Notes: generated by a model not told the origin, from the letters alone. Positions 42,501 to 50,285 are shown, counted from the stretch's first letter. The stretch is 64,000 bases of DNA from Hippopus hippopus (GCA_946811185.2 OX328113.1:23907521-23971520); one strand, 5' to 3'. Numbers and translations are program-made.

Positions 42501-43165
42501 TCTGAGGTCCCTTTTGTTTAAGATGGCGCCGGCGGAAGCGAAAGTAACCCTGGATCAGATCCAGTTAGCGGAATAATGAACGATCTCTGGTTAAGTGATG
42601 GGAACAGAATGTCAAGCGCGGAGGTACAGATCAATCAAGGAGGTTCCAAGTACGATACTGTGTAGCCCTCTACCAAACAGTTTTGTGTTTTAACGATCCT
42701 TTGTGCAGACGGCAATTGAAGACATTGTTAGAACAGGAAAAACGCTCCGACAACAACCATTGTCTCCTTTTCCCTGCATGTTTTCTAGCCTTCAAAAGAC
42801 ATATCCTATCGTTGGAGAGACATGTGTTATCTGAAATTCCGTTCAGTTCGGACAAGTGTGACATATAGACTTAATAAAGATTTCAGTATTCGTATTTGAG
42901 GAAGCCAGTGCTAGACCGCAAAACCTAAGATTTGTCCATACTGAAATTGTTTTAAGACGACGAGCTGAACATAATTGAAATAGATTTGTTGTTTAAAGTT
43001 TTGAAAATATTTCTAAAAAAAGATGAATATAAGATAAATGTTAATTATCAGCATCATCTCTTTGTCTCTGTCCGTCACTCTGTCTCTGTCCGTCACCCTC
43101 TTTCTCTAGCCCCTCTCTTTCTCTAGCCCCTTCTGTCTGTCTTTCTGTCTGTCTGCCTGCCTGCC

Positions 43166-43228
<63 letters not shown>

Positions 43229-46200
43229 TATCCCAAACTATCCCCTCTTTCATTTTCTCCCTCTGTCTCTCTCTCTCTCTTTCTCATGATCGGTCTAATA
43301 CTCATCTCACGTTCCTTTATTTTCTCTCACTCAAGGCTTTTCACCTGGGTGAATACCACAAAACTCACGTCGGGGACCTATCAGCTATTTATAGACCTGC
43401 TCGACAACTATAACCACAACATAGGAGTGGCAGAGCCGACTGAAGTCTCCGAGAGGCAAGAAGTTGACAATTTCTTAAACGCAATTTTAGCAACAGAGGT
43501 GATGGAATTGGCGTATGAGTTCTTGTTGAGTCAAGGTACCCGTTTAACTTTTACACAACGGAAAAAATTTAGACTCGTCCAAATTCGAAGCATATGCAGA
43601 TGACAAATTGTGACTCCATAAATGAGATTTTTCGTTTAATGATTAGAAACATTCTGGAAAAAGGAGAAAATGCTGATTACCTGCATGTTCTCCTTTTCAC
43701 AAACAAAAAGAAAGGAAAATAGTAAACAAATAAATAAATAAAAGAAAAATGAAAAAAAAAAAGTTCCAAATTTTTCTCCTCCAGGGTAGTTCATATGGCC
43801 TGGACTGATTGTGATTTATCTTTAAATGAATAGAAAACATTTTAGAATAAGAAGGAAATGCTGATTACCAGCGGTTATATTGAATGAGTAGAAAACATTG
43901 TAGAAAAAAGGAGAAAATGCTGGTAACCAGCATTTCCCCTTTTCCAAATACGTTTTCAAAAGTCTTCTTCCCCATTGTCGTCAAAACAGGGGATTATTTA
44001 GTAAAAGTTTAACAATCCCGACTTTTAACGACCCTGAGAAAGAAGGCTTTTGAAAACATTTTGGGAAAAGAAGAAAATGCCGGGAACCAGCATTTTCTTC
44101 TTTTCCCACAGTGTTACTACCTTTCAAAAACAAATTTTATGTTTTGGGTAAGATTCAAAATGTCGTCTGCAGCTGGTTTTCAATTTGGACAAGCCGTAAA
44201 TTTTGTCGTCTGGTAAAGCGTTTAAACCCTTTCAGCGCTATAGGAGAAATCAGGGTCCCTTGTGGACGGCATAGATCCAAGATCAGACTGCACAGACCGT
44301 GCAGTCTGATCTTGGATCTATGCCATCCGCTTTTGTAATCAAGCCTGTAAGATAAAAATCTTTCTGAGACCCATTGGATTGGATTTTCAGCCGTCAAAAT
44401 GGGTACCCCTTGACCACCCAATAAACCTAAAAGATAGTTTTGCTATATAAAGTATACAAATATTTATATAAAGTCCAAATAAGAGCAGTTTCAACGTTGC
44501 TCGTTTCTACAATGTCCAAGCAAAATTGACAGTGTAGTTAAAGGATCGGAATGCACATTTTATGCAGTCTGATCTTGATCTACACTGGCCTCAAATGCAG
44601 CTACAATTGTGATAGAGACTTTATGGGTTAAAACCTCTTAACACTTTGCCAAACCGATAAAACCTTTAGTTTTGTCCTAAATGAGAGCATTTGCATATGA
44701 TTAAATGCATTTGAATCCAACGCATATCCGTACAAATGGAGATGTAACTACGAATTTTTATCGCTTTTGTTGCTGATGACAACGACGATGGCAATGATGA
44801 CGATGATGATGATGATGATTATTATTATCATCATCATCACCACCACCATTATTATTATTATTATTATTATTAAAGAAATCAGCTCTCTCGAAAAGTCTAC
44901 ATTCATGTAATAATTCAGGCAAAGTATCCAACAGAGCCAACTTTAAAGAGGCCTTGATGGAACTATGGTTCAACTTTTACCCCCGCTCCTCGTCCAACAA
45001 TATCGTCGACAGTTCCGGGTTCGAGCACGTGATGGTGGGAGAACTGAAGGTATCGGTTTTGCATGCTTTCTAGGATATTTACTGGTGTCAACAATGTCTA
45101 GACGGCTGTATTATACAATACAATACAATACAATACATCATTTGCGTAATTAGACCTCTGGCCCACGATACTAATGTATATATATTTAACACATCTGCAG
45201 AATTTTGTAATGTGCAATTCAAATTAGTCCCATAAAATGCTACATTTTGTATTGTCGAGGTGTTTTGATTTAGAAAGATTGCGTGCAGATTTTCTCTAGT
45301 GGGTTGACTTGTAAACCAATAATATAAATAGATCTGCCTTATCTCTTTAAATTTATCACAATTAAAAAAAAACATGATATTCATCCTCCAAAATTAAATC
45401 ATTATTATGTAAAAACCAATAAGCAAATGCTCTGTCTTCTGTACTAACCCTTTATAACCCTTTTTCGTGGTCCTGTGTGGCTCCCGGGTAAATTGTAGGA
45501 CTCGTTACCTGGAGTTCCGGGTTCGAGCCTCACTGGAAGCACTGGCTTTTTTTTGGGAGTTTCCTCGGCAAGACGCTTGCTTCAGAGCCCTTGCCTTGTA
45601 CTGGTGTAACCCAGTAAAAATATATTTTTTTTTCTCGTGAACATCATCAGTAATATTTTCACTCGTGGCTGCGCCAATCATGAAAATATTACCGATGATA
45701 CTCACTCGATGAACTAAATTTCGATCTTTCACCGAAATAAACAAATATCCTCTATATATTTCCATTTGTAACAAAAGTAGGACTGTTAAAAAAAAAAAAA
45801 CCATGAACTGTTAATAGTATGTCGACATCCCAGTTTTATCTATTCGACTCCATTCAGTTTAATTCTATTATTCCCCCCTTCCTCACCTCTTACCTCCCTT
45901 TTCCCTTTTTCCACTCCGTCCCACCATTTTTCTTCGCAATTGTATTAGTCATACTCTATGAAAAGGGGTTTTATACATCTGCAAAAAGTATCGACCCATG
46001 TCAGCTTGCGCCGTACGCGCAGGCTGACATGGGTCGAAACTTTTTTCCTGTCGGTAAGTATTCTGCATGTCAAAGGACCATGATAACTTGCTGGTATAAT
46101 GCATCGCAGAGATGAATTTAACCCCCTTTTGCCAGAGCGACGCTCATTTCATGCATTTATTCATCCACAGGATACAAGCTCTGTATCGGGTTTTCACAGT

Positions 46201-48631
46201 TGGATTCAGTTCTACCTAGAAGAGCAAGCTGGCAGATTGTCCTATGTTAATATGGTATCGCAGTCCGAGGTGGGTGTTCAGGGGCGTTGCTGCCTGTACG
46301 CAAAAACGCAGATACGTACATTTTGGGAATAAAAAAAAATGAAAGACACCCCCCCCCCCAAAAAAAAAAGGTCACCAGAGGTCACCAAAAAACTTCTCCA
46401 ATTAAAAAAAAAACTGCATGGGGAAGCCCTCCAAACCCTTCCGGGAAATTCCTCTCTACCCTTTCTCGGTGCTTCACGCCTAGGGTAATACCCATTCGTC
46501 ACAACTCGGCCGATTCGATACTTCATCTAACCACATCCGTATCAAGGGGGTTTCCTTTTTGAAATGACGCAAGTCACATGATCTTAAACATGACGGCGCC
46601 CTGTAAATCGATTAGCAACGGCAAAAACAGCCACAGTGATAAGCAACCTATCGCTGAAAAATGCAAAATGCAAAATGCAATTGATAGACCGAGTTAAAAA
46701 ATAAATGTACAAACTTTTTGTCATGGAAAATGTATTAAGAAAGATTCCCAAGGAAAATTGTAACTTGTGTTTGCTTTCTAAATGGAGTGATGCGTATTTA
46801 AGAACGGTGAAGCGGTGTACTTCCGGCGAAGAAATGTTCCGTGTAGGTGCATACCAAGGTACGGTGTTAAATCACTCAAATAGACTCCTATATAATTCAA
46901 TGTAAATTCCGCTAATTCCACACATTGTCACATGTTCCACGACATTCGTTCACGAATAACATGCTCCAAATGTTTCAGAAACTTCTCTAATCCCTTGAAT
47001 TTCCAACAAATACATCCATCATGACCGATTGGATTTTTCACAAAATTAGGTCAAACACGTGTACCATGTCTTTTTCCTAACCATCACAAGGCCCGTAACC
47101 ACATCTACTTCACAATTTCCAGCATCCACACACAAGAAATAGTCCTGAAAAGAAAGATGGATTTTAGCTCATTCAGCACAAAATATTTCAAAACATCAGG
47201 TGAAAATAATGTGAGAAAAGCAATCCTGCAATGAACCATGCACTATCAAAAAAAGGTTTCATTTTTTTTTAAGAACTACTTTAGCACCATACGACCCGGA
47301 AGTACTTCTCTAGGTGATTTGACACCGTACGTGATACAACCAAGGGGCTTGATCAACGGATCATCCGAGGTTTGCCGAATGACAACCACAGGATTGTTTC
47401 GTAAGGGATTTATAAGCGCTTTTCAAAAGTTTATTTTTTCAGAAGTTTGTTATTTAGCGGCGATAGTTGCCTTATGCGTATATTCTGTGTCCGATCGTCT
47501 CTCTACCAACACTGCTCTGGATGCCTTGATATAACTGAATTAACGTTTAACTCTATGCCAAACGACAAAATTCTAGACTGGTCCAAACTGGAAGCACTGG
47601 CAGACGAAGAATCAAAAATGTTTGAAATGATTAAATATGCTTTAGACTGGGTAGAAAACATTGTAGAAAAAGGATAAAATACTGGTAACCAGAATTTTCT
47701 CCTTTCCCACGATGTTTTCAATGTCATAAAACAAAGGGATTGTTTAAATTGAGGGTTTATGGCCGTCTTTTTTAAGTTTGTGTTATTTCGCGGCAACAGC
47801 TGCCTTATATATGCTTTCTGTATCCGATATCTGTCGCTAAGTCATCATTAGCCCTTAGGCAGGTGAGCGCGACTCACGGACCTATTGCGGACGGTGTAGA
47901 TCCAGATCAGACTGCACAGAATGTGCAGTCTGATCTTTGATCTACACTGTCCGATAAGGAGATATTTCTCCCCGAAAAATAACTTTGAGATATTATCCTT
48001 TGGGTTTTTACAATCGACTTGAAGGTATCACTTAACTTACACAGTAGGATAAGTATTAAGTCGTCTTTCTTGGGCCGAGCCCCGGTAGCTCAGTCGGTAG
48101 CGTGCAGGACTTGAGAACACGGGGTCCAGGGTTCGATCCCTGGCTCGGCCAATTTCTTTCCAAGGATTGATGATAGTCACTGCGACAGGATTCATTCCTC
48201 TCCCACTGCTGACCATTGTTTCGAGGATGATTATGTGGGAAAGCAGCCAGTGGCTTGGAAAGAAAATTGTGCGGAATACTGGTAAAAGAGACTCCAGGAA
48301 AGCATGGATAGGTGCACTGGGCGCGATACAACTGAAATAATGCTGAAAACGGCGTTAAACACCATATAATCAATCAATCAATCGTCTTTCTTGGTTTCAG
48401 CCAAACATTAAAGGTGCGGCATTTTCGTGGAATGGAGCATACAAATCCAAAGGCTCTTTCTTCTTGGGAACCAGTCCAGAATTCGACCTTGCCGTGTACT
48501 CCATTTGCGCCATGCTGTATCCCGGCTCCAGATGTAATTTCAGTTTACAGGGCAACAGCGTGTCGATTCAGACTTATGATATTAACCATAAAGCCGGGCT
48601 TCAGATTGGGACAGCCTATCCAGCTATTTAA
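27491..48631 (+). CDS. Secreted poly(U)-specific endoribonuclease (EndoU) with three SMB domains
   Basis: EndoU enzymes are Mn-dependent RNases that cut at uridines and leave 2',3'-cyclic phosphates. Exons 27491-27551, 30672-30788, 32019-32132, 40376-40492, 42523-42661, 43336-43535, 44919-45049, 46171-46269 and 48401-48631 sum to 1209 nt, 402 aa, close to human ENDOU. Residues 1 to about 20 are a signal peptide. Three somatomedin-B domains (about 22-57, 61-95, 99-134) each have the eight-Cys pattern ending CCxDYxxxC. The EndoU domain (about 145-402) has LWFNFYPR, GFEHVMVGE (Glu285, His286, Glu291), GFHSWIQFYLEE (His302) and FSWNGAYKSKG (the catalytic Lys is probably Lys341 or Lys343), then LGTSPEFDLA. 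All key residues are present. A 205-bp tandem duplication lies just upstream. Orthology to ENDOU is likely, but paralogues are common, so no symbol is given. Confidence 0.95.
27631..27822 (+). mobile_element. MITE family B copy, EndoU intron 1
   Basis: CAAAATTTTAGACTCCTTCA. Degraded hairpin near 27750-27785. Confidence 0.8.
27825..28030 (-). mobile_element. MITE family B copy, inverted next to previous
   Basis: ACCCTTTATCTCCTAGTCCC and hairpin GAAAATGCTGGTGTAACCAG at 27898. Confidence 0.82.
28321..28445 (+). mobile_element. MITE family B, left part
   Basis: ACCAAACGACAAAGTTTTGG to the first stem arm, then cut. Confidence 0.65.
28493..28726 (-). mobile_element. MITE family B copy
   Basis: Perfect stem at 28550-28605 (TTGTGGAAAAAGGAG/CTCCTTTTTCCACAA). 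Confidence 0.9.
28817..28857. repeat. Family D hairpin, imperfect
   Basis: GATTAGACTGCAAAAAACAT facing ACAGTCTGATCTTT. Confidence 0.75.
29040..29098. repeat. Family D hairpin
   Basis: AAGATCAGACTGCACAGAAC facing GTGCAGTCTGATCTTGGATC. Confidence 0.9.
29165..29356 (-). mobile_element. SINE family 1, 5'-truncated
   Basis: GTATGGTGTTTAACGCCGTT through CCACTGGCTGCTTTCCCACA. The tRNA head is absent. Confidence 0.85.
29575..29805 (-). mobile_element. MITE family B copy
   Basis: TTTTAACGACCTTGGAAAAG. Perfect stem around 29665. GTCGTCTGCAAATCCTTTCA. Confidence 0.88.
29846..30112 (-). mobile_element. MITE family A, best preserved copy
   Basis: TATGAGCCGTGCTCTGTGAA and TTTGCCAGAGCAGGGCTCAT are inverted ends flanked by ATAT/TATA. 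Core CGCAGTCCGCGCAGGCTGAC. Confidence 0.92.
30152..30305. repeat. Family D element with right flank
   Basis: AAGATCAGACTGCACGTTCT hairpin, then CCTGCTAAATAAGTGAATTA, the D-type end. Confidence 0.82.
30345..30440. repeat. Family D hairpin
   Basis: AAGATCAGACTGCACATTTT facing GTGCAGTCTGATCTTGATCC. Confidence 0.9.
30466..30550. repeat. CT-rich microsatellite with duplicated spacer
   Basis: Two blocks of CTCT separated by a repeat of AAGTTTTAATCGAGTTACAG. Confidence 0.88.
30672..30788 (+). CDS. EndoU exon 2 (SMB domain 1)
   Basis: Acceptor CTAAACAG, donor GTAAGG. Encodes one whole somatomedin-B domain, Cys 23, 27, 37, 39, 43, 49, 50 and 57, including CQCNTAC and GDCCTDY. Both exon ends are phase 1. 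Confidence 0.95.
30900..31030 (+). mobile_element. SINE 3' end
   Basis: TGGAAACGGCGTTAAATACC and a CAATCAATTT tail, 110 bp after SMB exon 2. Confidence 0.6.
31170..31352 (+). mobile_element. MITE family A, 3'-truncated
   Basis: GAGCCATTGTCTGGCAAAAA through CATGTCAGTCTGCGCGGACA, then cut inside the palindrome. Confidence 0.78.
31551..31637. repeat. Short hairpin with about 28-bp arms
   Basis: CATCTTCGCAAGCCAAGGTG faces CACCATGGCTTGCGAAGATG. Confidence 0.88.
31695..31850 (+). pseudogene. Decayed copy 1 of SMB exon 3 edge
   Basis: TTGTTGCCATAG acceptor followed by a diverged exon start (CAACTGGTGCAGGGG). Part of a 155-bp tandem unit ending at the real exon. Confidence 0.65.
31851..32006 (+). 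pseudogene. Decayed copy 2 of SMB exon 3 edge
   Basis: TTGTTGCTATAG, then GCGATACAGAAGACC, close to the real exon's GCGATACAGAGGACC. In phase it reaches a stop after six codons, so it cannot be used as a coding exon. Confidence 0.72.
32019..32132 (+). CDS. EndoU exon 3 (SMB domain 2)
   Basis: Acceptor TTGCCATAG, non-consensus donor GTTCGA. Encodes an SMB domain with Cys 62, 66, 75, 77, 81, 87, 88 and 95, including CQCDSTC and GDCCTDY. Two decayed tandem copies of its 5' edge lie upstream. Confidence 0.93.
   Translation, partial: KLVRDVAIQRTCISSVNVTARVIRLETAALTTRNFAL
32645..32735 (-). mobile_element. MITE family B fragment, degraded
   Basis: AATAAACAATCCCAAGTTTA and GGTGAAAAAATGGGCAAAA. Confidence 0.45.
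33620..35110. other. Intron stretch, nothing recognised
   Basis: AT-rich, no exon or known family seen. Confidence 0.45.
35120..35340 (+). mobile_element. MITE family A copy
   Basis: GAGCTGTGCTCTGGCAAAAG left end. One palindrome arm deleted. Right end decayed. Confidence 0.8.
35825..35947. mobile_element. Small fold-back element, about 120 bp
   Basis: AATAGAATAGATGGTTGGT faces ACCAACCATCTATTCTCTAT. Confidence 0.72.
36060..37085. other. Intron stretch, mostly unrecognised
   Basis: Short family A-like ends (AAAAAGGGGGCTTGATGTA at 36074, a similar one at 36229). Nothing else supported. Confidence 0.4.
37087..37290 (-). mobile_element. MITE family B copy
   Basis: CTTGCAATCCTGAGTTTCAA. Stem AGGAGAAAATGCTGG at 37150. 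Confidence 0.82.
37287..37510 (+). mobile_element. MITE family B, degraded, inverted next to previous
   Basis: TTAACTCTTTACCATTTGAC and GTGTGGGAAAAGTGG. Confidence 0.65.
37836..38065 (-). mobile_element. MITE family B copy
   Basis: GAACTCTTCAACCCAAAGCT. Diverged stem GATAAAATGATGGTATCAAT. Confidence 0.78.
38347..38588 (-). mobile_element. MITE family B copy
   Basis: TTAACCCTTTACCACAAACC. Stem at 38420-38460. GTCTAGAATTCTGTTGTTTG. Confidence 0.87.
38600..39360. other. Intron stretch, nothing recognised
   Basis: No exon or element seen. Confidence 0.4.
39888..40080 (-). mobile_element. MITE family B copy cut by a SINE
   Basis: Stem GGAGAAAATGCTGGTAACCA at 39940. The right end breaks at AAATTTTGTCA, where SINE sequence begins. 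Confidence 0.87.
40081..40318 (+). mobile_element. SINE family 1, head missing, 60 bp before SMB exon 4
   Basis: CGGCTTGGCCAATTTCTTTC through ATGGCGTTAACACCATACAG. Confidence 0.87.
40376..40492 (+). CDS. EndoU exon 4 (SMB domain 3)
   Basis: Acceptor TGCTTCAG, donor GTACGT. Encodes CSSRCGQGFDAS, CQCNAAC and GDCCHDYASIC, the third eight-Cys SMB domain. Closest in sequence to domain 1. Confidence 0.95.
40518..40738 (-). mobile_element. MITE family B copy, right after SMB exon 4
   Basis: Perfect stem GTTGTGGGAAAAGGAG/CTCCTTTTCCCACAA at 40571-40625. Confidence 0.9.
40845..41000 (+). mobile_element. SINE family 2, head missing
   Basis: Shares TTTTTCGCCTCTCACC, AGTGGCTTGGAAAGAAAG and GCCAGGAAACA with 59039-59306. 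Confidence 0.7.
41137..41676. mobile_element. 540-bp non-autonomous DNA element
   Basis: 20-bp TIRs AAGGATAGGGCACCCTAATG at 41137-41156 and inverted at 41657-41676, one mismatch. Inside, an imperfect hairpin (ACTCGGGTAATTCGTAATC / GATTACGGATTACCCGAGT) at about 41212-41281. No ORF of note. Confidence 0.83.
41808..42012 (+). mobile_element. MITE family B copy
   Basis: GGACTTGCAGACGAAAAATT. Stem AAAATGCTAGTGACCAGCAT at 41910. Confidence 0.85.
42004..42170 (-). mobile_element. MITE family B, degraded
   Basis: AAAGGCAAATTCCGTCATTT and GTCGTCTGCCATTGCTTCCA. Hairpin lost. Confidence 0.6.
42183..42441. mobile_element. MITE family C, full copy, before EndoU exon 5
   Basis: Both arms complete. Two GC cores, GCGCAGTCCGCGCAGGCTGA and GCGCGTACTGCGCAGG. 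The right end lies 82 bp before the exon. Confidence 0.88.
42523..42661 (+). CDS. EndoU exon 5 (linker and start of EndoU domain)
   Basis: Acceptor TTTAAG, donor GTAGCC. A Gly/Ser-rich linker leads into IMNDLWLSDGNRM, the N-terminal helix of EndoU domains. The donor is inferred from phase. The frame otherwise runs into a stop at once. Confidence 0.83.
42664..42860 (-). mobile_element. MITE family B, degraded, touching exon 5 donor
   Basis: CTCTACCAAACAGTTTTGTG starts about 8 bp after the exon 5 donor. Hairpin diverged. Confidence 0.65.
43070..43290. repeat. CTGT/CTCT microsatellite
   Basis: About 18 CTGT units at 43150-43227 within CT-rich DNA. Ends 50 bp before EndoU exon 6. Confidence 0.95.
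43336..43535 (+). CDS. EndoU exon 6
   Basis: Acceptor CACTCAAG, donor GTACCC. Encodes LFTWVNTTKL, FIDLLDNYNHNIGVAEP and EVMELAYEFLLSQ, typical of the EndoU N-terminal lobe. Confidence 0.93.
43549..43705 (+). mobile_element. MITE family B, right end replaced
   Basis: Begins 14 bp after the exon 6 donor: TTTACACAACGGAAAAAATT. Stem GAAAATGCTGATTACCTGCA. Confidence 0.78.
43845..44012 (+). mobile_element. MITE family B copy
   Basis: Stem AGGAGAAAATGCTGGTAACC at 43909. GGGGATTATTTAGTAAAAGT end. Confidence 0.82.
44010..44222 (-). mobile_element. MITE family B copy, inverted next to previous
   Basis: AACAATCCCGACTTTTAACG. Stem at 44067-44108. Confidence 0.88.
44230..44345. repeat. Family D element
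   Basis: CAAGATCAGACTGCACAGAC facing GTGCAGTCTGATCTTGGATC. Confidence 0.9.
44532..44625. repeat. Family D hairpin, imperfect
   Basis: GGATCGGAATGCACATTTTA facing TGCAGTCTGATCTTGATCTA. Confidence 0.8.
44768..44873. repeat. GAT/ATC/ATT trinucleotide array
   Basis: Ends 46 bp before EndoU exon 7. Confidence 0.92.
44919..45049 (+). CDS. EndoU exon 7 (first catalytic His)
   Basis: Acceptor AATTCAG, donor GTATCG. Encodes ELWFNFYPR and DSSGFEHVMVGELK with catalytic His286 and Glu285/Glu291. Confidence 0.95.
45485..45625 (+). mobile_element. Possible SINE, third family
   Basis: GGGTTCGAGCCTCACTGG is a B box. CCTCGGCAAGACGCTTGC and GGTGTAACCCAGT follow. No target-site duplication seen. Confidence 0.45.
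45650..45755. repeat. Dispersed repeat shared with 26850-26945
   Basis: Contains an inverted pair CATCAGTAATATTTTCACTC / TGAAAATATTACCGATGAT. Confidence 0.65.
45947..46148 (-). mobile_element. MITE family A, 22 bp before EndoU exon 8
   Basis: TAGTCATACTCTATGAAAAG start. Core GCGCCGTACGCGCAGGCTGA. End TTGCCAGAGCGACGCTCATT. Confidence 0.87.
46171..46269 (+). CDS. EndoU exon 8 (second catalytic His)
   Basis: Acceptor CATCCACAG, donor GTGGGT. Encodes SGFHSWIQFYLEEQAG with catalytic His302. A family A MITE ends about 22 bp before the exon. Confidence 0.94.
46560..47430. other. Intron stretch, nothing recognised
   Basis: No exon or known family. Confidence 0.4.
47549..47740 (+). mobile_element. 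MITE family B copy
   Basis: TTTAACTCTATGCCAAACGA, AATTCTAGACTGGTCCAAAC. Diverged stem. Confidence 0.82.
47870..48060. mobile_element. Family D element with both flanks
   Basis: CGCGACTCACGGACCTATTG, hairpin CAGATCAGACTGCACAGAAT / ATTGTGCAGTCTGATCTTTG-like, then the standard D right flank to CAGTAGGATAAG. Confidence 0.82.
48074..48381 (+). mobile_element. tRNA-derived SINE (family 1), intact
   Basis: tRNA-like head with A box (TAGCTCAGTCGGTAGC) and B box (GGTTCGATCC), body, and (AATC)n tail. The 13-bp target-site duplication TCGTCTTTCTTGG is at 48061-48073 and 48382-48394. It sits 20 bp before EndoU exon 9. Confidence 0.96.
48401..48631 (+). CDS. EndoU exon 9 (C-terminal)
   Basis: Acceptor TGGTTTCAG. 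Encodes AAFSWNGAYKSKGS, FLGTSPEFDLAVYS and QIGTAYPAI, then TAA. The acceptor tract lies inside the target-site duplication of a SINE. The stop codon runs directly into sequence shared with family D elements. Confidence 0.95.
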   Translation, partial: PNIKGAAFSWNGAYKSKGSFFLGTSPEFDLAVYSICAMLYPGSRCNFSLQGNSVSIQTYDINHKAGLQIGTAYPAI

Positions 48632-48730
48632 TCCTTTGGCTGCTAAGCACAAGTAAAGATAGCAATATTTGGGTTTTTACTATCGGCTGGAAAATTTCAT
48701 TTCACTTATTTAACAGGTTAAGGGTTAAAG
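48632..48730. repeat. Family D right end in EndoU 3' UTR
   Basis: CCTTTGGCTGCTAAGCACAA and CATTTCACTTATTTAACAGG match other D-element flanks. Confidence 0.65.
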
Positions 48731-48779
48731 CCGTTGAACTTTTAGATATATACTCGGAGAAAAAAAAATGAAGACCTAA

Positions 48780-48785
48780 AATAAA
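48780..48785 (+). terminator. EndoU poly(A) signal candidate
   Basis: AATAAA about 150 bp after the EndoU stop codon. Intervening 3' UTR is partly family D repeat. Confidence 0.5.
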
Positions 48786-49214
48786 ATGTATAGATTATTT
48801 ATATGTGATTTGTACTTTGTGAAAATTTTAATATAGAAGAGCTGAGGGTCCAGAAACCTGAGTTTGAGCTTATGGGGGAAGAGAGAGAGAGAAAGAGAGA
48901 GGGAGAGAGGGCTCCAGTTAGATTTTCCATACAAAAATTCGAATTTCTATTTCTAAGATTAATCTTTCAATGAAATAGGTAGAAAAAAAAATCATATCGA
49001 AGGTCAATGTACAAACGTGTCTGTAAAAAGGGGGTTAAATGCAGCTGCAAAAAGTATCGGTCCAGATCAGCCTGTGCAGTCCGCACGGGCTGGTCTGGGT
49101 TGAAACATTTTGCCATTGCTCAATTTCAGCTTTTCTGCATGTCCAAGGACCATTCAACCTCATGATTCAGTCAGGTGTATTACACAATGGGTTTTAAGAA
49201 TTCATAATCATGTG

Positions 49215-49587
49215 CCACGGCGCCGTTTTACTAAGGTAGTTACAAACAAAATTTGCGCAAGTTTTACATAACTATAGTATGGTGGCATATTTCTGCCACG
49301 AGATACGAGATAACTATTATGATCATTTTAGAAGACTCTTGCGATAAATCAAAGCAGATAACTATTATGATCATTTTAGAAAACTCTTGCGATAAATCAA
49401 CGTTTTCTGGAAATTTTATCTAGATAAAGCGAAAAGATAAAATTTCCAGGAAACTTTGATTTATCCAATAGTTTTCTAAAATAATCATAATAGTTATCTC
49501 GTATCTCGTGGTAGAAATATGCCACCATACTATAGTTACGTAAAACTTACTTAAATTTGTTCGTAACTACCTTAGTAAAACGTGGCC
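49215..49587. mobile_element. Palindromic 373-bp element (family H)
   Basis: Long TIRs: GTTTTACTAAGGTAGTTAC at the left, inverted at the right, extending over most of each half. Internal direct repeat GATAACTATTATGATCATTT. Possible 3-bp GTG duplication. Confidence 0.9.
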
Positions 49588-49625
49588 GTGATGACTTGCG
49601 TGGTATGATGCATCACAGAGATGCA

Positions 49626-49935
49626 CCAGCCCACATAGCTCAATTGGTAGAGCGTAGGACTCGTGAACGTTGTGTTTCGGGTCACTTGAGATTGTGGGTT
49701 CGATTCCCAGGGCTGGCCATCTAAAATTACTAACAGTCTTTCGGATGAGACGTCAAACCGCGGTCCCGTGTGACGGTGCTATACACCGAGCACGTTAAAG
49801 AACCAGGCGTAACTTAGGATGGGTTTCGTCCTGTATCTGCACTATCCCCCGTAACAATACTAACAGCCTTTAGGGGGGTGTCACCCATATGGGCAACCGG
49901 TGGCGACGATAAATAAACGCAAATTCAATCAATCA
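49626..49935 (+). mobile_element. tRNA-derived SINE (family 3) with exact TSD
   Basis: Head CATAGCTCAATTGGTAGAGC and GGTTCGATTCCC, body with AGCACGTTAAAGAACCAGGC, (AATC)n tail. TSD ATCACAGAGATGCA at 49612-49625 and 49936-49949. Body matches 1662-1990. Confidence 0.96.
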
Positions 49936-50137
49936 ATCACAGAGATGCATAAAATCCTCTTTTGTCACAGCATGGATCAGTTTATAAAGCTGTTGATTTA
50001 CTACAAAATGCATTTTGTTGACTAAAGTGTTTCCAGCATTGTTTGCTTACATGGCTTTAAGCTTCACTGCGTATTTTATAGACCCTTAGAAAAGTTGCCA
50101 AGTGAAACATCGTTGGAAAGCCTGGTGATATCCTGGG

Positions 50138-50195
50138 TCGATACTTTTTGAAGATGCATAAAGCCCTCTTTTCACAGAACATGACTCATTTATAA
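50138..50195 (+). mobile_element. MITE family A, right end only
   Basis: GGGTCGATACTTTTTGAAGA and CTTTTCACAGAACATGACTC. Confidence 0.7.
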
Positions 50196-50285
50196 ATATT
50201 GAACATAGTCTTATTCGTCAAAGAGACAGAATTTAATTTTATTAAATATCCGGTTATTATCTCTTTCGCCTATTTTCGTATTAAC

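Larger units (their letters stand above)
49018..49980 (-). mobile_element. MITE family A broken by two later insertions
   Basis: Family A sequence at 49018-49214, 49588-49625 and 49950-49980. The pieces join into one element once the palindromic element and the SINE are removed. Confidence 0.88.

Noticed and set aside
43041..43253. - strand ORF rich in DRQTDRQT
   Set aside because: A translation of the CTGT microsatellite. No start context or homology.
46705..46905. 66-aa ORF in EndoU intron 8
   Set aside because: No recognised domain, and no sign of exon structure.
48072..48145. Possible functional tRNA gene
   Set aside because: A and B boxes are present, but the sequence is the head of a SINE with tail and TSD. 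A cloverleaf would be imperfect.
49629..49720. Possible functional tRNA gene with long variable region
   Set aside because: It is the head of a family 3 SINE bounded by a 14-bp TSD.
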